Of a DNA stretch of 64,000 nucleotides, positions 34,501-42,659 are shown piece after piece. The first letter of the stretch is position 1, and every line of letters begins with the position of its first letter. The translations under genes and the position numbers were made by a program. The notes beneath the pieces were generated by a model. It worked only from the letters and a program-made list of their open reading frames with translations, was not told the DNA's origin and did not search any database. The stretch lies in assembly GCF_900155865.1 (NCBI RefSeq), contig NZ_LT707006.1:1693685-1757684 (forward strand), in the 5' to 3' direction. The stretch is from Bacteroides bouchesdurhonensis (lineage in GTDB: Bacteria > Bacteroidota > Bacteroidia > Bacteroidales > Bacteroidaceae).

Positions 34501-35543
34501 ATTAATGATTGCTTATTGCCAATAGAATGTTTGATCCATTTATAACTGGAAAAACGATTATTATTCCGTATTGTAATTCCAATAGGATAGTTTGCCATCC
34601 AAATACGTTCTTCATCATCAATATAAATATCATTGATACTATTACCGTTCATTTCATTATTGCTGTTATAATCTGCAATAATATAAGGTTCGGTTTTATA
34701 ATTATCAACATTCAGTTTATATACTCCTCCACCATCTGTAGCCACTAATAATTCTCTTTTATTAAAGGGCTTAATTCGTGAGATGCTGATATCCGTCAGG
34801 CTATACTGGGGTTGTATGGTAGACTTTATCTCCATATCATATACCATAATTCCACGTTGGAAAGTTCCAATAAATAATTTACGGATTTCCGGGTCGAAAT
34901 ATAAATCATTAATTTGGATACCTATATTGTCTAGTTTGTCACAAGGAAGAAGTTCCAAGGTATTGTTTTCTAGCTTGGCATGATGAAGTCCCATTTCGGT
35001 GCCGATAAAGAAATGTGTACTGTCAATTTGTTCGATGTCGGAAATGGCTTCATTAAGTTTGTTTTGCACTTGGACAACTTTTTGCGTCTGGGTATTATAA
35101 AGCAAAATTATACTTTCCTTACACAACCAGATGTTATTATTGTTGTCAAGCCAACTGAAGCTGACGGGAGACGGAGAGTTTTCATAATCTTCCTCAGGTA
35201 ATCTATAAACACATATAAAGTTATCATGTGCCTGATCATAGCGGAATATTTTTCCTTTCTTTCCTATTTCCCAAAGAACACCTTCTCTGTCAATATATAA
35301 CCAGTTAAGATTCAGCAAAGAATTTAATTCTATGCCATTATCTATTAATTTATATTGTTTAAATTCTTTTCCATTGTACCTATCTATACCCTCATGAGTA
35401 AGAAACCACATGTAACCGGTTTTATCTTTCTGAATACAATATACCCGTCGATTACTTAATCCATCTTCCACTCCAAAATATTGATACGTTTGGGCAACGC
35501 AGATAATAGGAAACAATAATAAAAGAAAAAGCCATTTTTTCAT
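31533..35543 (-). CDS. Hybrid two-component system with beta-propeller sensor
   Basis: 1336 residues, a classical Bacteroides HTCS. A signal peptide (KWLFLLLLFPIICVAQ) is followed by a periplasmic sensor of two seven-bladed propellers built from two-component-regulator repeats (YCIQKDKTGYMWFLTHEGIDRY, SIIEDSDGDLWFGTNNGISLL), a Y_Y_Y domain to about 760, a TM segment, HisKA with His815 in HDIRTPL, HATPase, receiver with Asp1120 in ISDIMMPE, and an AraC HTH (MSRTSFYNKLRAL, VGFNDVKYFREVF). Such proteins usually sense oligosaccharides and activate utilisation loci; no such locus is adjacent. Its only operon partners are two ChrA genes. It uses a promoter at 35596-35627. Confidence 0.92.
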   Translation of the reverse strand: MKKWLFLLLLFPIICVAQTYQYFGVEDGLSNRRVYCIQKDKTGYMWFLTHEGIDRYNGKEFKQYKLIDNGIELNSLLNLNWLYIDREGVLWEIGKKGKIFRYDQAHDNFICVYRLPEEDYENSPSPVSFSWLDNNNNIWLCKESIILLYNTQTQKVVQVQNKLNEAISDIEQIDSTHFFIGTEMGLHHAKLENNTLELLPCDKLDNIGIQINDLYFDPEIRKLFIGTFQRGIMVYDMEIKSTIQPQYSLTDISISRIKPFNKRELLVATDGGGVYKLNVDNYKTEPYIIADYNSNNEMNGNSINDIYIDDEERIWMANYPIGITIRNNNRFSSYKWIKHSIGNKQSLINDQVNSIIEDSDGDLWFGTNNGISLLESKTGKWSSFLSSFETVQKSRNHIFTTLCEVSPGIIWAGGYSSGIYEINKKTLSIEYFTPSSYSHENIRPDKYMRDIHKDVDGNIWVGGYYNLKRIDLHTRELRLYKGLNSITVITEKNEKEMWIGSANGLYLLDKESGRFERIQLPVESTYIYSLYQAQNGSLYIGTSGSGLLIYDPDKKLFTRYYTDNCALISNNIYTILSDDDNDILLATENGLTSFYPKQKSFHNWTSEMGLMTTHFNALSGILRKNNNFILGSVDGAVEFNKDMKLPRYYSTKMVLSDFKLFYQTVYPGDEGSPLETDIDQTKKLRLKSNQNIFSLMVSSINYDYPSNILYSWKLEGFYDEWSKPGTENIIRYTNLAPGKYMLRIRAISNEDKKIVIGERKIDISIAQPFWWSVWAMLIYMIAIIGIATTTLRVLILRKQRKVSDDKIQFFINTAHDIRTPLTLIKAPMEDVREKEQLSKEGIMNMNTALRNVNALLRLTTNLINFERADVYSSELYISEHELNTFMNEIFNAFQPYANIKHINFTYESNSRYLNVWFDKEKMESILKNIISNALKYTPENGRVQIFVSENSESWSVEVHDTGIGIPANEQKNLFKLHFRSSNAINSKITGSGIGLMLVWRLVKLHKGKINLSSVENQGSVIKITFPKDSKRFRKAHLALSNKRPNETVSNNNFPPAGIYESIQKKQNPDHQRILIVEDNDELRNYLLQTLSADYIVQTCSNGKEALTIIPEYKPELVISDIMMPEMRGDELCNTIKNNIETSHIPIILLTALNNEKDILSGLKIGADEYIVKPFNIGILKATIANLLTNRALLRNKYANLEMDEEENNDESNINCSKDIDWKFLANVRKHVEDNIDNPALTVDVLCSLVGMSRTSFYNKLRALTDQPPADFIRLIRLKRAVQLLKEGNYNVTEISEMVGFNDVKYFREVFKKRYNVSPSQYGKEDNIDKEGGISKE

Positions 35544-35590
35544 ATAAATAGGACTTTTGGGGTTATTGAATCTTTTTCTGAGGGGGAAAG

Positions 35591-35683
35591 TGTCACAAAA
35601 TTAAAGAGTTTTTTGGATAATACCAAATTTTAGGATAAGATTACATTGATCTTCTAGTTAAGTAAATTCCGTATTTTGTGACA
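35591..35683. repeat. 11-bp inverted repeat upstream of the propeller HTCS
   Basis: TGTCACAAAAT at 35591-35601 and its exact reverse complement ATTTTGTGACA at 35673-35683, 82 bases apart. The left arm overlaps the -7 box of the HTCS promoter. Two oppositely placed regulator sites are possible. Confidence 0.45.
35596..35627 (-). promoter_or_regulatory. Promoter of the propeller HTCS/ChrA operon
   Basis: On the minus strand TTTG (35627-35624) is followed after 20 bases by TAATTTTG (35603-35596), a perfect TAnnTTTG. The leader to the ATG at 35543 would be about 45 bases. Confidence 0.55.
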
Positions 35684-35754
35684 AATTGTATATCTTGTAT
35701 ATTTACAGATGTTAAGTTGTAAAATGCATTCGCCAGAAGTTCGGATTTTTGAAA

Positions 35755-35794
35755 AAGAAAGGCTGTTGCACTTCGTTGAGCAACAGCCTTTGTT
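35755..35794 (-). terminator. Terminator after purL
   Basis: AAAGGCTGTTGC (35758-35769) pairs with GCAACAGCCTTT (35780-35791), a perfect 12-bp stem followed on the minus strand by a T-rich tract. Confidence 0.9.
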
Positions 35795-35813
35795 TATTTG
35801 CAGAAAGAATGGC

Positions 35814-38800
35814 TTACTTTGTTTTTTCTTCCACCCATTTACGAGCATTAACAAATGCTTCTATCCATGGGGTTACTTGGTCGCTGTTTTGGCGATCTGC
35901 AGGATAACAACCGTTTTGCCATGGGAAGATTGCACGCTCCAAGTGTGGCATGATAGCCAAGTGGCGTCCGTCTGCACTGGCAACTCCTGCAATTGAGTAG
36001 TCAGAACCATTCGGGTTACTTGGATATTCGTCGTAGCTGTACTTAGCAACTACATTATATTTATCTTCATCATACGGTAAAGAGAACTTTCCTTCTCCAT
36101 GAGCTACCCAGATACCTAGTTTGCTACCACTCAATGAACCGAACATTACGCTACGGTTAGTCGGGATAGTGACCCCTAAGAAGCGGGATTCAAACTTATG
36201 AGAATCATTATGCAGCATTTTACCTTTCTTCTTATATTCAGGGTTGATAAGGTCTAGTTCCATCATCAATTGGCAACCGTTACAAACGCCTAATGATAAT
36301 GTGTCTTCGCGTGCGTAATATTTATCCAATGCTTCCTTTGCTTTCGGGTTGAAGAGGAAAGCACCTGCCCATCCTTTTGCAGAACCCAACACGTCAGAGT
36401 TAGAGAATCCACCGCAGTAAACTACCATGTTTACATCTTCCAGCGTTTCACGACCACTAACCAAGTCAGTCATTGTCACGTCTTTCACGTCAAAGCCAGC
36501 TAGATAAAGTGAATAAGCCATTTCACGTTCACCGTTCGTTCCTTTTTCGCGGATGATCGCTGCGCGGATACCGCTTGGAGTACGACGGTCCGGAGTGATG
36601 CCATATTGAGAAAGTTTACCTTTGAAGCTTGGCATAAATGCAAATTCAACAGGCTGCATCTTGTAGTTTTCGAAACGTTTCTTGGCACAACCGTTCATTG
36701 ACTGTTTGCGGTCGAGCAGATAAGAAGAGGAATACCATACATCACGCATATAGTCGATACCAAACTGATAAGTTGCATTATCTTTGGATACGAGAATGTG
36801 ACGTTCGTCAGTCGGTTTACCTAACTTCAAATAGCCTATTCCTGCATCTTCCAGAATCTTCTTCACTTCGTCTTTGTGCTTGTTGCTGATCTGGATAACG
36901 ATACCCGGATTTTCTGCAAACAGAATCTTGATGATATCTTTTTCCTTCATCTTGTCAAGGTTGATTTCCATACCGCCTTCTACATTAGAGAAACACATTT
37001 CAAGCAGTGTGGTGATCAAACCGCCAGCCGAAATATCATGTCCTGCCAAAATCAAGCCCTTATTTACAAGTTCCTGAACAGCAAGGAAAGCATCACGGAA
37101 ATATTCAGCATCTTGCACACAAGGTACTTCGTCGCCCACCTTACCAAGTGATTGGGCAAAAGCTGAACCACCCAGTTTCAGTTCGTCGAAGCTGAAATCG
37201 ATATGATAAAGTGTTGTCTTTTCATTGTTTACCAATACTGGAGATACTACTTTCTTGACATCGGACACTTCGCCGCCGGCAGAAACGATCACTGTTCCCG
37301 GAGAAATAACTTTCTCTCCGTTGGGATATTTCTGAGTCATAGACAAAGAATCCTTTCCGGTAGGAACGTTGATTTGTAAAGCACAACAGAAGTCACTTAA
37401 TGCTTTTACTGCAGTGTACAGACGTGCATCTTCTCCTTCTTGTGAACGGCAGGGCCACATCCAGTTAGCTGATAAGGAAATGCTATCCATACCTTCAGCC
37501 ATCGGAGCCCATACTAAGTTAGTCAAAGCTTCGGATACGGAAAGGATAGAACCTGCTGCCGGATCAGCCAACGCTGCTTGCGGGGCATGTCCGATAGAAG
37601 TGGCAATACCCTTTTCTCCACGATAGTCGAGTGCAACGACACCACAGTCGCTCAATGGCAACTGAAGTTCGCCCTGACATTGTTGGCGGGCTACTTTTCC
37701 TGTAATAGAACGGTCTACTTTATTAGTCAGCCAATCCTTGCAGGCTACTGCTTCAAGTTGCAAGACATTGGTAAGATATTCATGAAGTTTGGACAATTCG
37801 TATTTCGGCATTTCATAATGACGCTCTACGGTTTTGTCTATCATATAAGTTTTCGGTGAAGAACCAAACATTTGGTCTACAGCAAGATCGAACGGACGTA
37901 CACCATCAGCTTGCTGGAAGGCAAAACGATGGTCACCGGTTGTTTCACCCACTACATACATCGGAGCGCGTTCACGCTCAGCAATCTTGCGTACATGTTC
38001 GATTGCTTCTTCTTTGATCAGTAGTCCCATACGTTCCTGACTTTCATTGGCAATAATCTCTTTTGCAGACAGTGTTTTGTCACCAATCGGCAATTTGCTC
38101 ATGTCAATCAGACCACCACATTCTTCAACTAGTTCGGACAGACAGTTTACGTGTCCGGCTGAGCCATGGTCGTGGATGGAAACAACAGGATTTACTTCTT
38201 CTTCGCAAAGAGCACGAACTACATTGTTGGCACGTTTTTGCATTTCTGCATTCGCGCGTTGTACGGCGTTCAACTCAATACCGCTACTATAACGTCCGGT
38301 ATCTACAGAGGATACGGAACCGCCACCGAGCCCGATGCGATAGTTATCACCACCGATGACAACCACTTTGTTGCCTGCTTCCGGCGTACCTTTCAGGCAG
38401 TCACGTTGTGTTCCGTAACCTACACCTCCGGCAAGCATGATTACTTTGTCGTAACCGTAAACTTCATTGTTTTCTTTATGTTCGAAAGTAAGTACAGAAC
38501 CGCAGATCAGCGGCTGGCCGAATTTATTTCCAAAGTCAGAAGCACCGTTAGAAGCTTTGATCAGGATTTGTTCCGGAGTTTGGTATAACCATTTGCGAAC
38601 CGGAAGAATTTCTTCCCAAGAACGATCTTCGTCTGTGCGGGGGTATGAAGTGATGTAAACAGCAGTACCTGCGATTGGCAATGAACCTTTACCACCGCCC
38701 ATACGGTCACGTATCTCACCACCTGTACCGGTAGAAGCACCGTTGAATGGTTCTACAGTAGTAGGGAAGTTATGCGTTTCAGCTTTCAGGGAAATCACAC

Positions 38801-39518
38801 TTTTAATATCTTTGATCTGGAAGAAATCAGGTTTCGAGTGGTCTGCCGGAGCAAACTGTTCCACGACCGGACCTTCAGCGAAGGCTACATTGTCTTTGTA
38901 AGCAGATATGATTTTATTCGGATTTTCCTGTGTTGTCTTTTTAATCATCTGGAACAAGGAAGATTCTTGTTCTACACCGTCGATGATAAACGTGCCACCA
39001 AAGATTTTGTGACGGCAGTGTTCGGAGTTGATCTGTGCAAAACCGAAAACTTCAGAGTCAGTCAGTTTACGTCCGAGGTCACTTTCTACTTTCTTCAAGT
39101 AGTCCATTTCTTCTTTCGAGAGGGCAAGACCTTCTTTCTCATTGTAAGCTTCGAGGTCTTCGATGTAAATGATAGGCTCCGGTTGGCGGTTAGTGGTGAA
39201 GACATTCTGATCCAAACCTTTGTACATACGTTGAAGCATTGGGTCATGGTCAGCATTTTCATCTTTTACCGGGAAATATTCCTCGATACGGCTAATGCCT
39301 TCAAGTCCCATGTTTTGGGTGATTTCAACTGCGTTGGTACTCCAAGGAGTAATCATTTCGCGGCGTGGACCAACGAAACAGCCTTTCAGGTTTTCTTCAC
39401 TTTCCGTCACGGCTTCTCCAAAAAGCCAGCAGAGTTTATTACTTTCGTCCGGGGTAAGCTGATGATTGCTCTCTACGGCAATCACGCTCTTGGAAGGGGT
39501 TCTGAAAAAAAGAATCAT
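35814..39518 (-). CDS. purL: Phosphoribosylformylglycinamidine synthase (single-chain)
   Basis: 1234 residues, the long form in which synthetase and glutaminase are fused. It converts FGAR, ATP and glutamine to FGAM in purine synthesis. The N-terminal linker region includes FGFAQINSEHCRHKIFGG; synthetase sequence includes KAETHNFPTTVEPFNGASTGTGGEIRD and GKDSLSM; the C-terminal class I glutaminase has nucleophile Cys1079 in LGVCNGCQLMMEL and the His/Glu near GVASADGRHLAIMPHLER. Cytoplasmic. A single gene with its own promoter and a strong terminator. The long upstream region contains a hairpin and a 22-bp palindrome array, but no recognisable purine riboswitch. Confidence 0.97.
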   Translation of the reverse strand: MILFFRTPSKSVIAVESNHQLTPDESNKLCWLFGEAVTESEENLKGCFVGPRREMITPWSTNAVEITQNMGLEGISRIEEYFPVKDENADHDPMLQRMYKGLDQNVFTTNRQPEPIIYIEDLEAYNEKEGLALSKEEMDYLKKVESDLGRKLTDSEVFGFAQINSEHCRHKIFGGTFIIDGVEQESSLFQMIKKTTQENPNKIISAYKDNVAFAEGPVVEQFAPADHSKPDFFQIKDIKSVISLKAETHNFPTTVEPFNGASTGTGGEIRDRMGGGKGSLPIAGTAVYITSYPRTDEDRSWEEILPVRKWLYQTPEQILIKASNGASDFGNKFGQPLICGSVLTFEHKENNEVYGYDKVIMLAGGVGYGTQRDCLKGTPEAGNKVVVIGGDNYRIGLGGGSVSSVDTGRYSSGIELNAVQRANAEMQKRANNVVRALCEEEVNPVVSIHDHGSAGHVNCLSELVEECGGLIDMSKLPIGDKTLSAKEIIANESQERMGLLIKEEAIEHVRKIAERERAPMYVVGETTGDHRFAFQQADGVRPFDLAVDQMFGSSPKTYMIDKTVERHYEMPKYELSKLHEYLTNVLQLEAVACKDWLTNKVDRSITGKVARQQCQGELQLPLSDCGVVALDYRGEKGIATSIGHAPQAALADPAAGSILSVSEALTNLVWAPMAEGMDSISLSANWMWPCRSQEGEDARLYTAVKALSDFCCALQINVPTGKDSLSMTQKYPNGEKVISPGTVIVSAGGEVSDVKKVVSPVLVNNEKTTLYHIDFSFDELKLGGSAFAQSLGKVGDEVPCVQDAEYFRDAFLAVQELVNKGLILAGHDISAGGLITTLLEMCFSNVEGGMEINLDKMKEKDIIKILFAENPGIVIQISNKHKDEVKKILEDAGIGYLKLGKPTDERHILVSKDNATYQFGIDYMRDVWYSSSYLLDRKQSMNGCAKKRFENYKMQPVEFAFMPSFKGKLSQYGITPDRRTPSGIRAAIIREKGTNGEREMAYSLYLAGFDVKDVTMTDLVSGRETLEDVNMVVYCGGFSNSDVLGSAKGWAGAFLFNPKAKEALDKYYAREDTLSLGVCNGCQLMMELDLINPEYKKKGKMLHNDSHKFESRFLGVTIPTNRSVMFGSLSGSKLGIWVAHGEGKFSLPYDEDKYNVVAKYSYDEYPSNPNGSDYSIAGVASADGRHLAIMPHLERAIFPWQNGCYPADRQNSDQVTPWIEAFVNARKWVEEKTK

Positions 39519-39596
39519 GTTGTATATTTACGATTTTACAATTTACTGAGTTACGATTAAAGTCACTCGTGTGACTTCTTCTCTTTTTCTTGCCCG

Positions 39597-39604
39597 CAAA
39601 GATA
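39597..39604 (-). promoter_or_regulatory. -7 box of purL
   Basis: Minus-strand TATCTTTG, a perfect TAnnTTTG, giving an mRNA leader of about 70 bases before the ATG at 39518. Confidence 0.55.
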
Positions 39605-39817
39605 ATCAATTTCGTTGGTGGTAAGAAAAAAAAGAAGGAATAAATTCTTATACCTTATTAATATGACTCACTGTATAAGCTTTCAACTCGTTAATAAAGG
39701 AGGAGAGACATTCTTGAGTAGCCGGCTTATCAGTTTATTGAGTATGCTTTCCTTTTGTGTAAGGAGGTATTCTCGTATGTTTTAAGAAAGAGGTTCCATC
39801 TATTTATTTCTTAAGTT

Positions 39818-39903
39818 TGTGCCACACCATTGGCACACTTGTGCCACCTTGGTGGCACAGCTGTGCCAATATGATGAAACGAGTGTGCCAATAAGGTGGC
39901 ACA
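39818..39903. repeat. Four tandem 20-bp palindromes with 22-bp period
   Basis: Units at 39818-39837, 39840-39859, 39862-39881 and 39884-39903. Units 1, 2 and 4 read TGTGCCA-N6-TGGCACA with centres CACCAT, CCTTGG and ATAAGG; unit 3 has a perfect left arm but a right arm decayed to TGAAACG. Two-base spacers (CT, GC, AG) separate units, so the period is exactly 22 bp. The arms are constant while centres vary, which argues for a protein-binding or structural element rather than a simple tandem duplication. Confidence 0.8.
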
Positions 39904-39960
39904 AACGCATCTATTACTGTAATACGCTGTGTCTATTAGAACATCTGTTTCTCTCTCTTA

Positions 39961-40398
39961 TTACCAGTCGTAATCATCTACATACGCATCAAACTCTAAA
40001 GCAACGTTTATCCCATGCCGTTTGAAGATACTTCGTATCATTTGTTGTTCGGACTCCGATAACAGACGTTCTCCTTTACGGACACGGTAATATGTTCTGC
40101 GTCCGAAGGCTCCCATTAGATACGGAACAATTGCTTGCATCTGTTTGTGGGGCAAATTCTCTAAAATACCTACAAAGCCTTTGGCATAACGTACTTTTGT
40201 GTCGGGACGATAATAAGGACATTCACCTTTCAATGTTGCAAGGTGTTTAGGACTGATAATACTCCAATATTGTAAATCTTCCGTTGTGCTTTGTTCGACT
40301 AATTGCCTCAGGCAAGTGCTGGCTTTGGGGCATTGGGAGTTAAGGCACATTGAATACTGGTGAGGGACTATTGAGAAGTCAATCTTTTCTTTTATCAT
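39961..40398 (-). CDS. DUF6078-type conserved protein
   Basis: 145 residues from ATG 40398; an upstream in-frame ATG at 40494 adds 32 residues without features. Cysteines in CLNSQCPKASTCLRQL and a later GECPYYRPDT are reminiscent of a small metal or disulfide motif. The C-terminal half has a basic helix-rich segment (FGRRTYYRVRKGERLLSESEQQMI) that could bind nucleic acid. I match it to the DUF6078 family of Bacteroidales from memory; its function is unknown. No signal peptide. It is transcribed away from the LysE-type exporter gene. Confidence 0.65.
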   Translation of the reverse strand: MIKEKIDFSIVPHQYSMCLNSQCPKASTCLRQLVEQSTTEDLQYWSIISPKHLATLKGECPYYRPDTKVRYAKGFVGILENLPHKQMQAIVPYLMGAFGRRTYYRVRKGERLLSESEQQMIRSIFKRHGINVALEFDAYVDDYDW

Positions 40399-40598
40399 GT
40401 TGCTCTTTTCTTTAGGATTCTGGTATGTATGATATCGTTTTATTTGAAATTTTGAGTAAAGGTAGGTATAATTTTTTGATATAGCTGCCTTCAATCACAA
40501 TAAATCCATTATCATTTACAGAGGAACTATTTAAGTATTGTGTGGAAAAAACGTTAATATCCTATCCCTGTCTCATAAAAAAGTGCGATATTTGCGGC

Positions 40599-41252
40599 AT
40601 GATTCAGATAGAAACAATATTCGATATATTAGTTAAAGGCTTTATTATTGGCGTTGTTGTGTCCGCACCACTTGGTCCGGTGGGGGTTCTATGTATTCAG
40701 AGAACGCTAAATAAGGGACGATGGTACGGATTCGTAACAGGTTTGGGAGCCTCTTTGAGTGATATTGCTTATGCTTTGCTGACAGGCTATGGCATGAGCT
40801 TTGTATTTGACTATATCAATAAAAATATTTTTTATTTGCAATTATTTGGTAGCATAATGTTGCTGCTTTTCGGTATTTATACCTTTCGTAGCAATCCGGT
40901 ACAGTCTATTCGTCCGGCTTCGTCCAATAAAGGTTCCTATTTCCATAATTTCATAACTGCTTTCTTCGTAACTCTTTCTAACCCGTTGATTATCTTCCTG
41001 TTTATCGGACTATTTGCTCGCTTTGCCTTTGTGCAGCCGGGGGTGTTGGTGTTTGAAGAAATTACAGGGTATTTCGCTATTGCATTAGGGGCTTTGGTCT
41101 GGTGGTTTGGAATTACCTTTTTTGTGAATAAGGTACGAACTCGGTTTAATTTGCGTGGTATTTGGATACTTAACCGCGTGATTGGAAGTATTGTGATGTT
41201 GGCGTCAGTAGCAGGGCTGATTTATACATTATTGGGTGAATCTATTTACTAA
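40599..41252 (+). CDS. LysE-family amino acid exporter
   Basis: 217 residues from ATG 40599 (MIQIETIFDILVKGFIIG); the longer frame to 40542 adds non-hydrophobic sequence. Six hydrophobic segments and the LysE/RhtB opening SAPLGPVGVLCIQRTLNKGR, followed by GLGASLSDIAYALLTGYG and FFVTLSNPLIIFLFIGLF. The family exports amino acids or related small molecules across the inner membrane; the substrate is not predictable. A TATTTG sequence lies just before the ATG, too close for a normal leader. The next gene begins 11 bases after its stop, so the genes to 44234 may form one operon. Confidence 0.82.
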   Translation: MIQIETIFDILVKGFIIGVVVSAPLGPVGVLCIQRTLNKGRWYGFVTGLGASLSDIAYALLTGYGMSFVFDYINKNIFYLQLFGSIMLLLFGIYTFRSNPVQSIRPASSNKGSYFHNFITAFFVTLSNPLIIFLFIGLFARFAFVQPGVLVFEEITGYFAIALGALVWWFGITFFVNKVRTRFNLRGIWILNRVIGSIVMLASVAGLIYTLLGESIY

Positions 41253-41263
41253 TATAGAAGATT

Positions 41264-41809
41264 ATGAATCAGATAGCACAACAGCTTAAAGAAAAGAATA
41301 TTGCCGAATACCTTATATACATGTGGCAAGAAGAGGATCTGATCCGCGCCAACCATTGTTCAGCGGATGAATTAGAGGCCAATGTGATTGTTCGTTATCC
41401 TGATGAAAAACGACCTGCCATGCGTGAATGGTATGAGAACCTGATTACGATGATGAGTGAAGAAGGTGTTCGTGAAACGGGACATCTGCAAATTAATAAG
41501 AATATCATCATTAAACTGACAGAACTTCATAATGTTTTGACCTCTTCTCCTAAATTCCCTTTTTATAGTGCAGCATATTTTAAAGCTTTGCCGTTTATTG
41601 TAGAATTGCGTAACAAGAACGGAAAAAAAGAAGAGTCTGAACTGGAAACTTGTTTTGAAGCATTGTACGGTGTGTTATTGCTCCGCTTACAGAAAAAGGA
41701 GATCAGCGAGGGAACGGCAAAAGCCATAGAAGCTATCAGCAGCTTTCTCTCGATGTTGGCAAATTATTATGATAAGGAACAAAAAGGCGAATTAAAATTA
41801 GAAGAATAA
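41264..41809 (+). CDS. DUF4924 family protein
   Basis: 181 residues, mostly alpha-helical and acidic, starting MNQIAQQLKEKNIAEYLIYMWQ. The sequences WQEEDLIRA and YPDEKRPAMREWYENLI match the Bacteroidota DUF4924 family as I remember it. No signal peptide, membrane segment or catalytic motif is visible. It sits between the LysE exporter (11-base gap) and rfbD (ATG directly after its stop), so it is co-expressed with them. The function is unknown. Confidence 0.75.
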   Translation: MNQIAQQLKEKNIAEYLIYMWQEEDLIRANHCSADELEANVIVRYPDEKRPAMREWYENLITMMSEEGVRETGHLQINKNIIIKLTELHNVLTSSPKFPFYSAAYFKALPFIVELRNKNGKKEESELETCFEALYGVLLLRLQKKEISEGTAKAIEAISSFLSMLANYYDKEQKGELKLEE

Positions 41810-42658
41810 ATGAGAATTTTAGTGACCGGTGCCAATGGACAACTTGGTAACGAAATGCAGGTACTTGCAAAGGAGAATCCACAACATACGTATTATTTCA
41901 CAGACGTACAGGAGCTTGATATTTGTAATAAAGATGCAATTTGGACTTATATTGCCGAAAAACAAATTGAGCTTATTGTTAATTGTGCTGCTTACACAGC
42001 AGTAGACAAAGCGGAAGATAATCCTGAACTGGCACGCCAACTGAATTGTGAAGCACCCAAAGAACTGGCTAGTGCTGCTCAATTCTATGGAGCGGCAATG
42101 ATCCAGGTTTCCACAGACTACGTTTTCGACGGCACAGCTCATACTCCTTATGCAGAAGATTGTGAACCTTGTCCGGATTCCGTATATGGTACTACCAAAC
42201 TGGCAGGAGAGTATGAAGTGATAAACAATTGCAAGCAAGCAGTAGTGATCCGTACTGCATGGCTTTATTCAACCTTTGGGAATAATTTCGTGAAGACAAT
42301 GCTCCGTCTGGGGAAGGAACGCGATAGTCTGGGAGTGGTTTTTGATCAGATAGGAACTCCTACTTATGCCAACGATTTGGCTCAGGCCATTTATTCTATT
42401 ATAAATAAAGGTATAGTTCCCGGAATTTATCATTTCAGCAATGAAGGTGTTTGTTCATGGTATGATTTTACGGTGGCAATCCATCGTTTGGCGGGAATAA
42501 CCTCATGCAAAGTAAGACCTTTGCATACAGCCGAATATCCTGCAAAAGCAAACCGCCCGGCTTATTCAGTACTTGATAAAACAAAAATAAAAACGACGTT
42601 CGGTATCGAGATTCCTCACTGGGAAGAGAGCTTGGAACGATGCTTGGAAAAATTATAA
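41810..42658 (+). CDS. rfbD: dTDP-4-dehydrorhamnose reductase
   Basis: 282 residues, short-chain dehydrogenase fold. The nucleotide-binding [11 protein letters not shown] is at residues 7-17, [14 protein letters not shown] follows, the catalytic Tyr/Lys are in [14 protein letters not shown], and STDYVFDG and TAWLYS are typical RmlD motifs. It catalyses the last step of dTDP-L-rhamnose synthesis using NAD(P)H. The other rml genes are not here, so it is a detached copy, which is common in Bacteroides. It starts immediately after the DUF4924 stop and ends two bases before prfC. Confidence 0.92.
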   Translation: MRILVTGANGQLGNEMQVLAKENPQHTYYFTDVQELDICNKDAIWTYIAEKQIELIVNCAAYTAVDKAEDNPELARQLNCEAPKELASAAQFYGAAMIQVSTDYVFDGTAHTPYAEDCEPCPDSVYGTTKLAGEYEVINNCKQAVVIRTAWLYSTFGNNFVKTMLRLGKERDSLGVVFDQIGTPTYANDLAQAIYSIINKGIVPGIYHFSNEGVCSWYDFTVAIHRLAGITSCKVRPLHTAEYPAKANRPAYSVLDKTKIKTTFGIEIPHWEESLERCLEKL

Positions 42659-42659
42659 T

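Larger units (their letters stand above)
39519..39960. other. Intergenic region upstream of purL
   Basis: About 440 bases with the purL leader and promoter (39519-39604), a short stretch without features (39605-39815) and the 22-bp palindrome array (39818-39903). AAGTCAC (39560-39566) and GTGACTT (39571-39577) form a 7-bp hairpin with a 4-base loop in the purL leader. No terminator is visible for the genes on either side within it. Confidence 0.6.

Noticed and set aside
38772..39560. 262-codon open frame antisense to purL
   Set aside because: Shadow of the purL 5' half; no family features and no plausible start signal.
39519..39600. Purine riboswitch upstream of purL
   Set aside because: Only a simple 7-bp hairpin is visible; the three-way-junction core sequences are absent.
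39818..39903. CRISPR array
   Set aside because: The 22-bp period is too short, spacers are two bases, units are palindromic with variable centres and no cas genes are near.
40585..40594. Promoter GATATTTG right before the LysE-family ATG
   Set aside because: It would place the transcription start on the start codon, lacks the leading T and has no -33 element.
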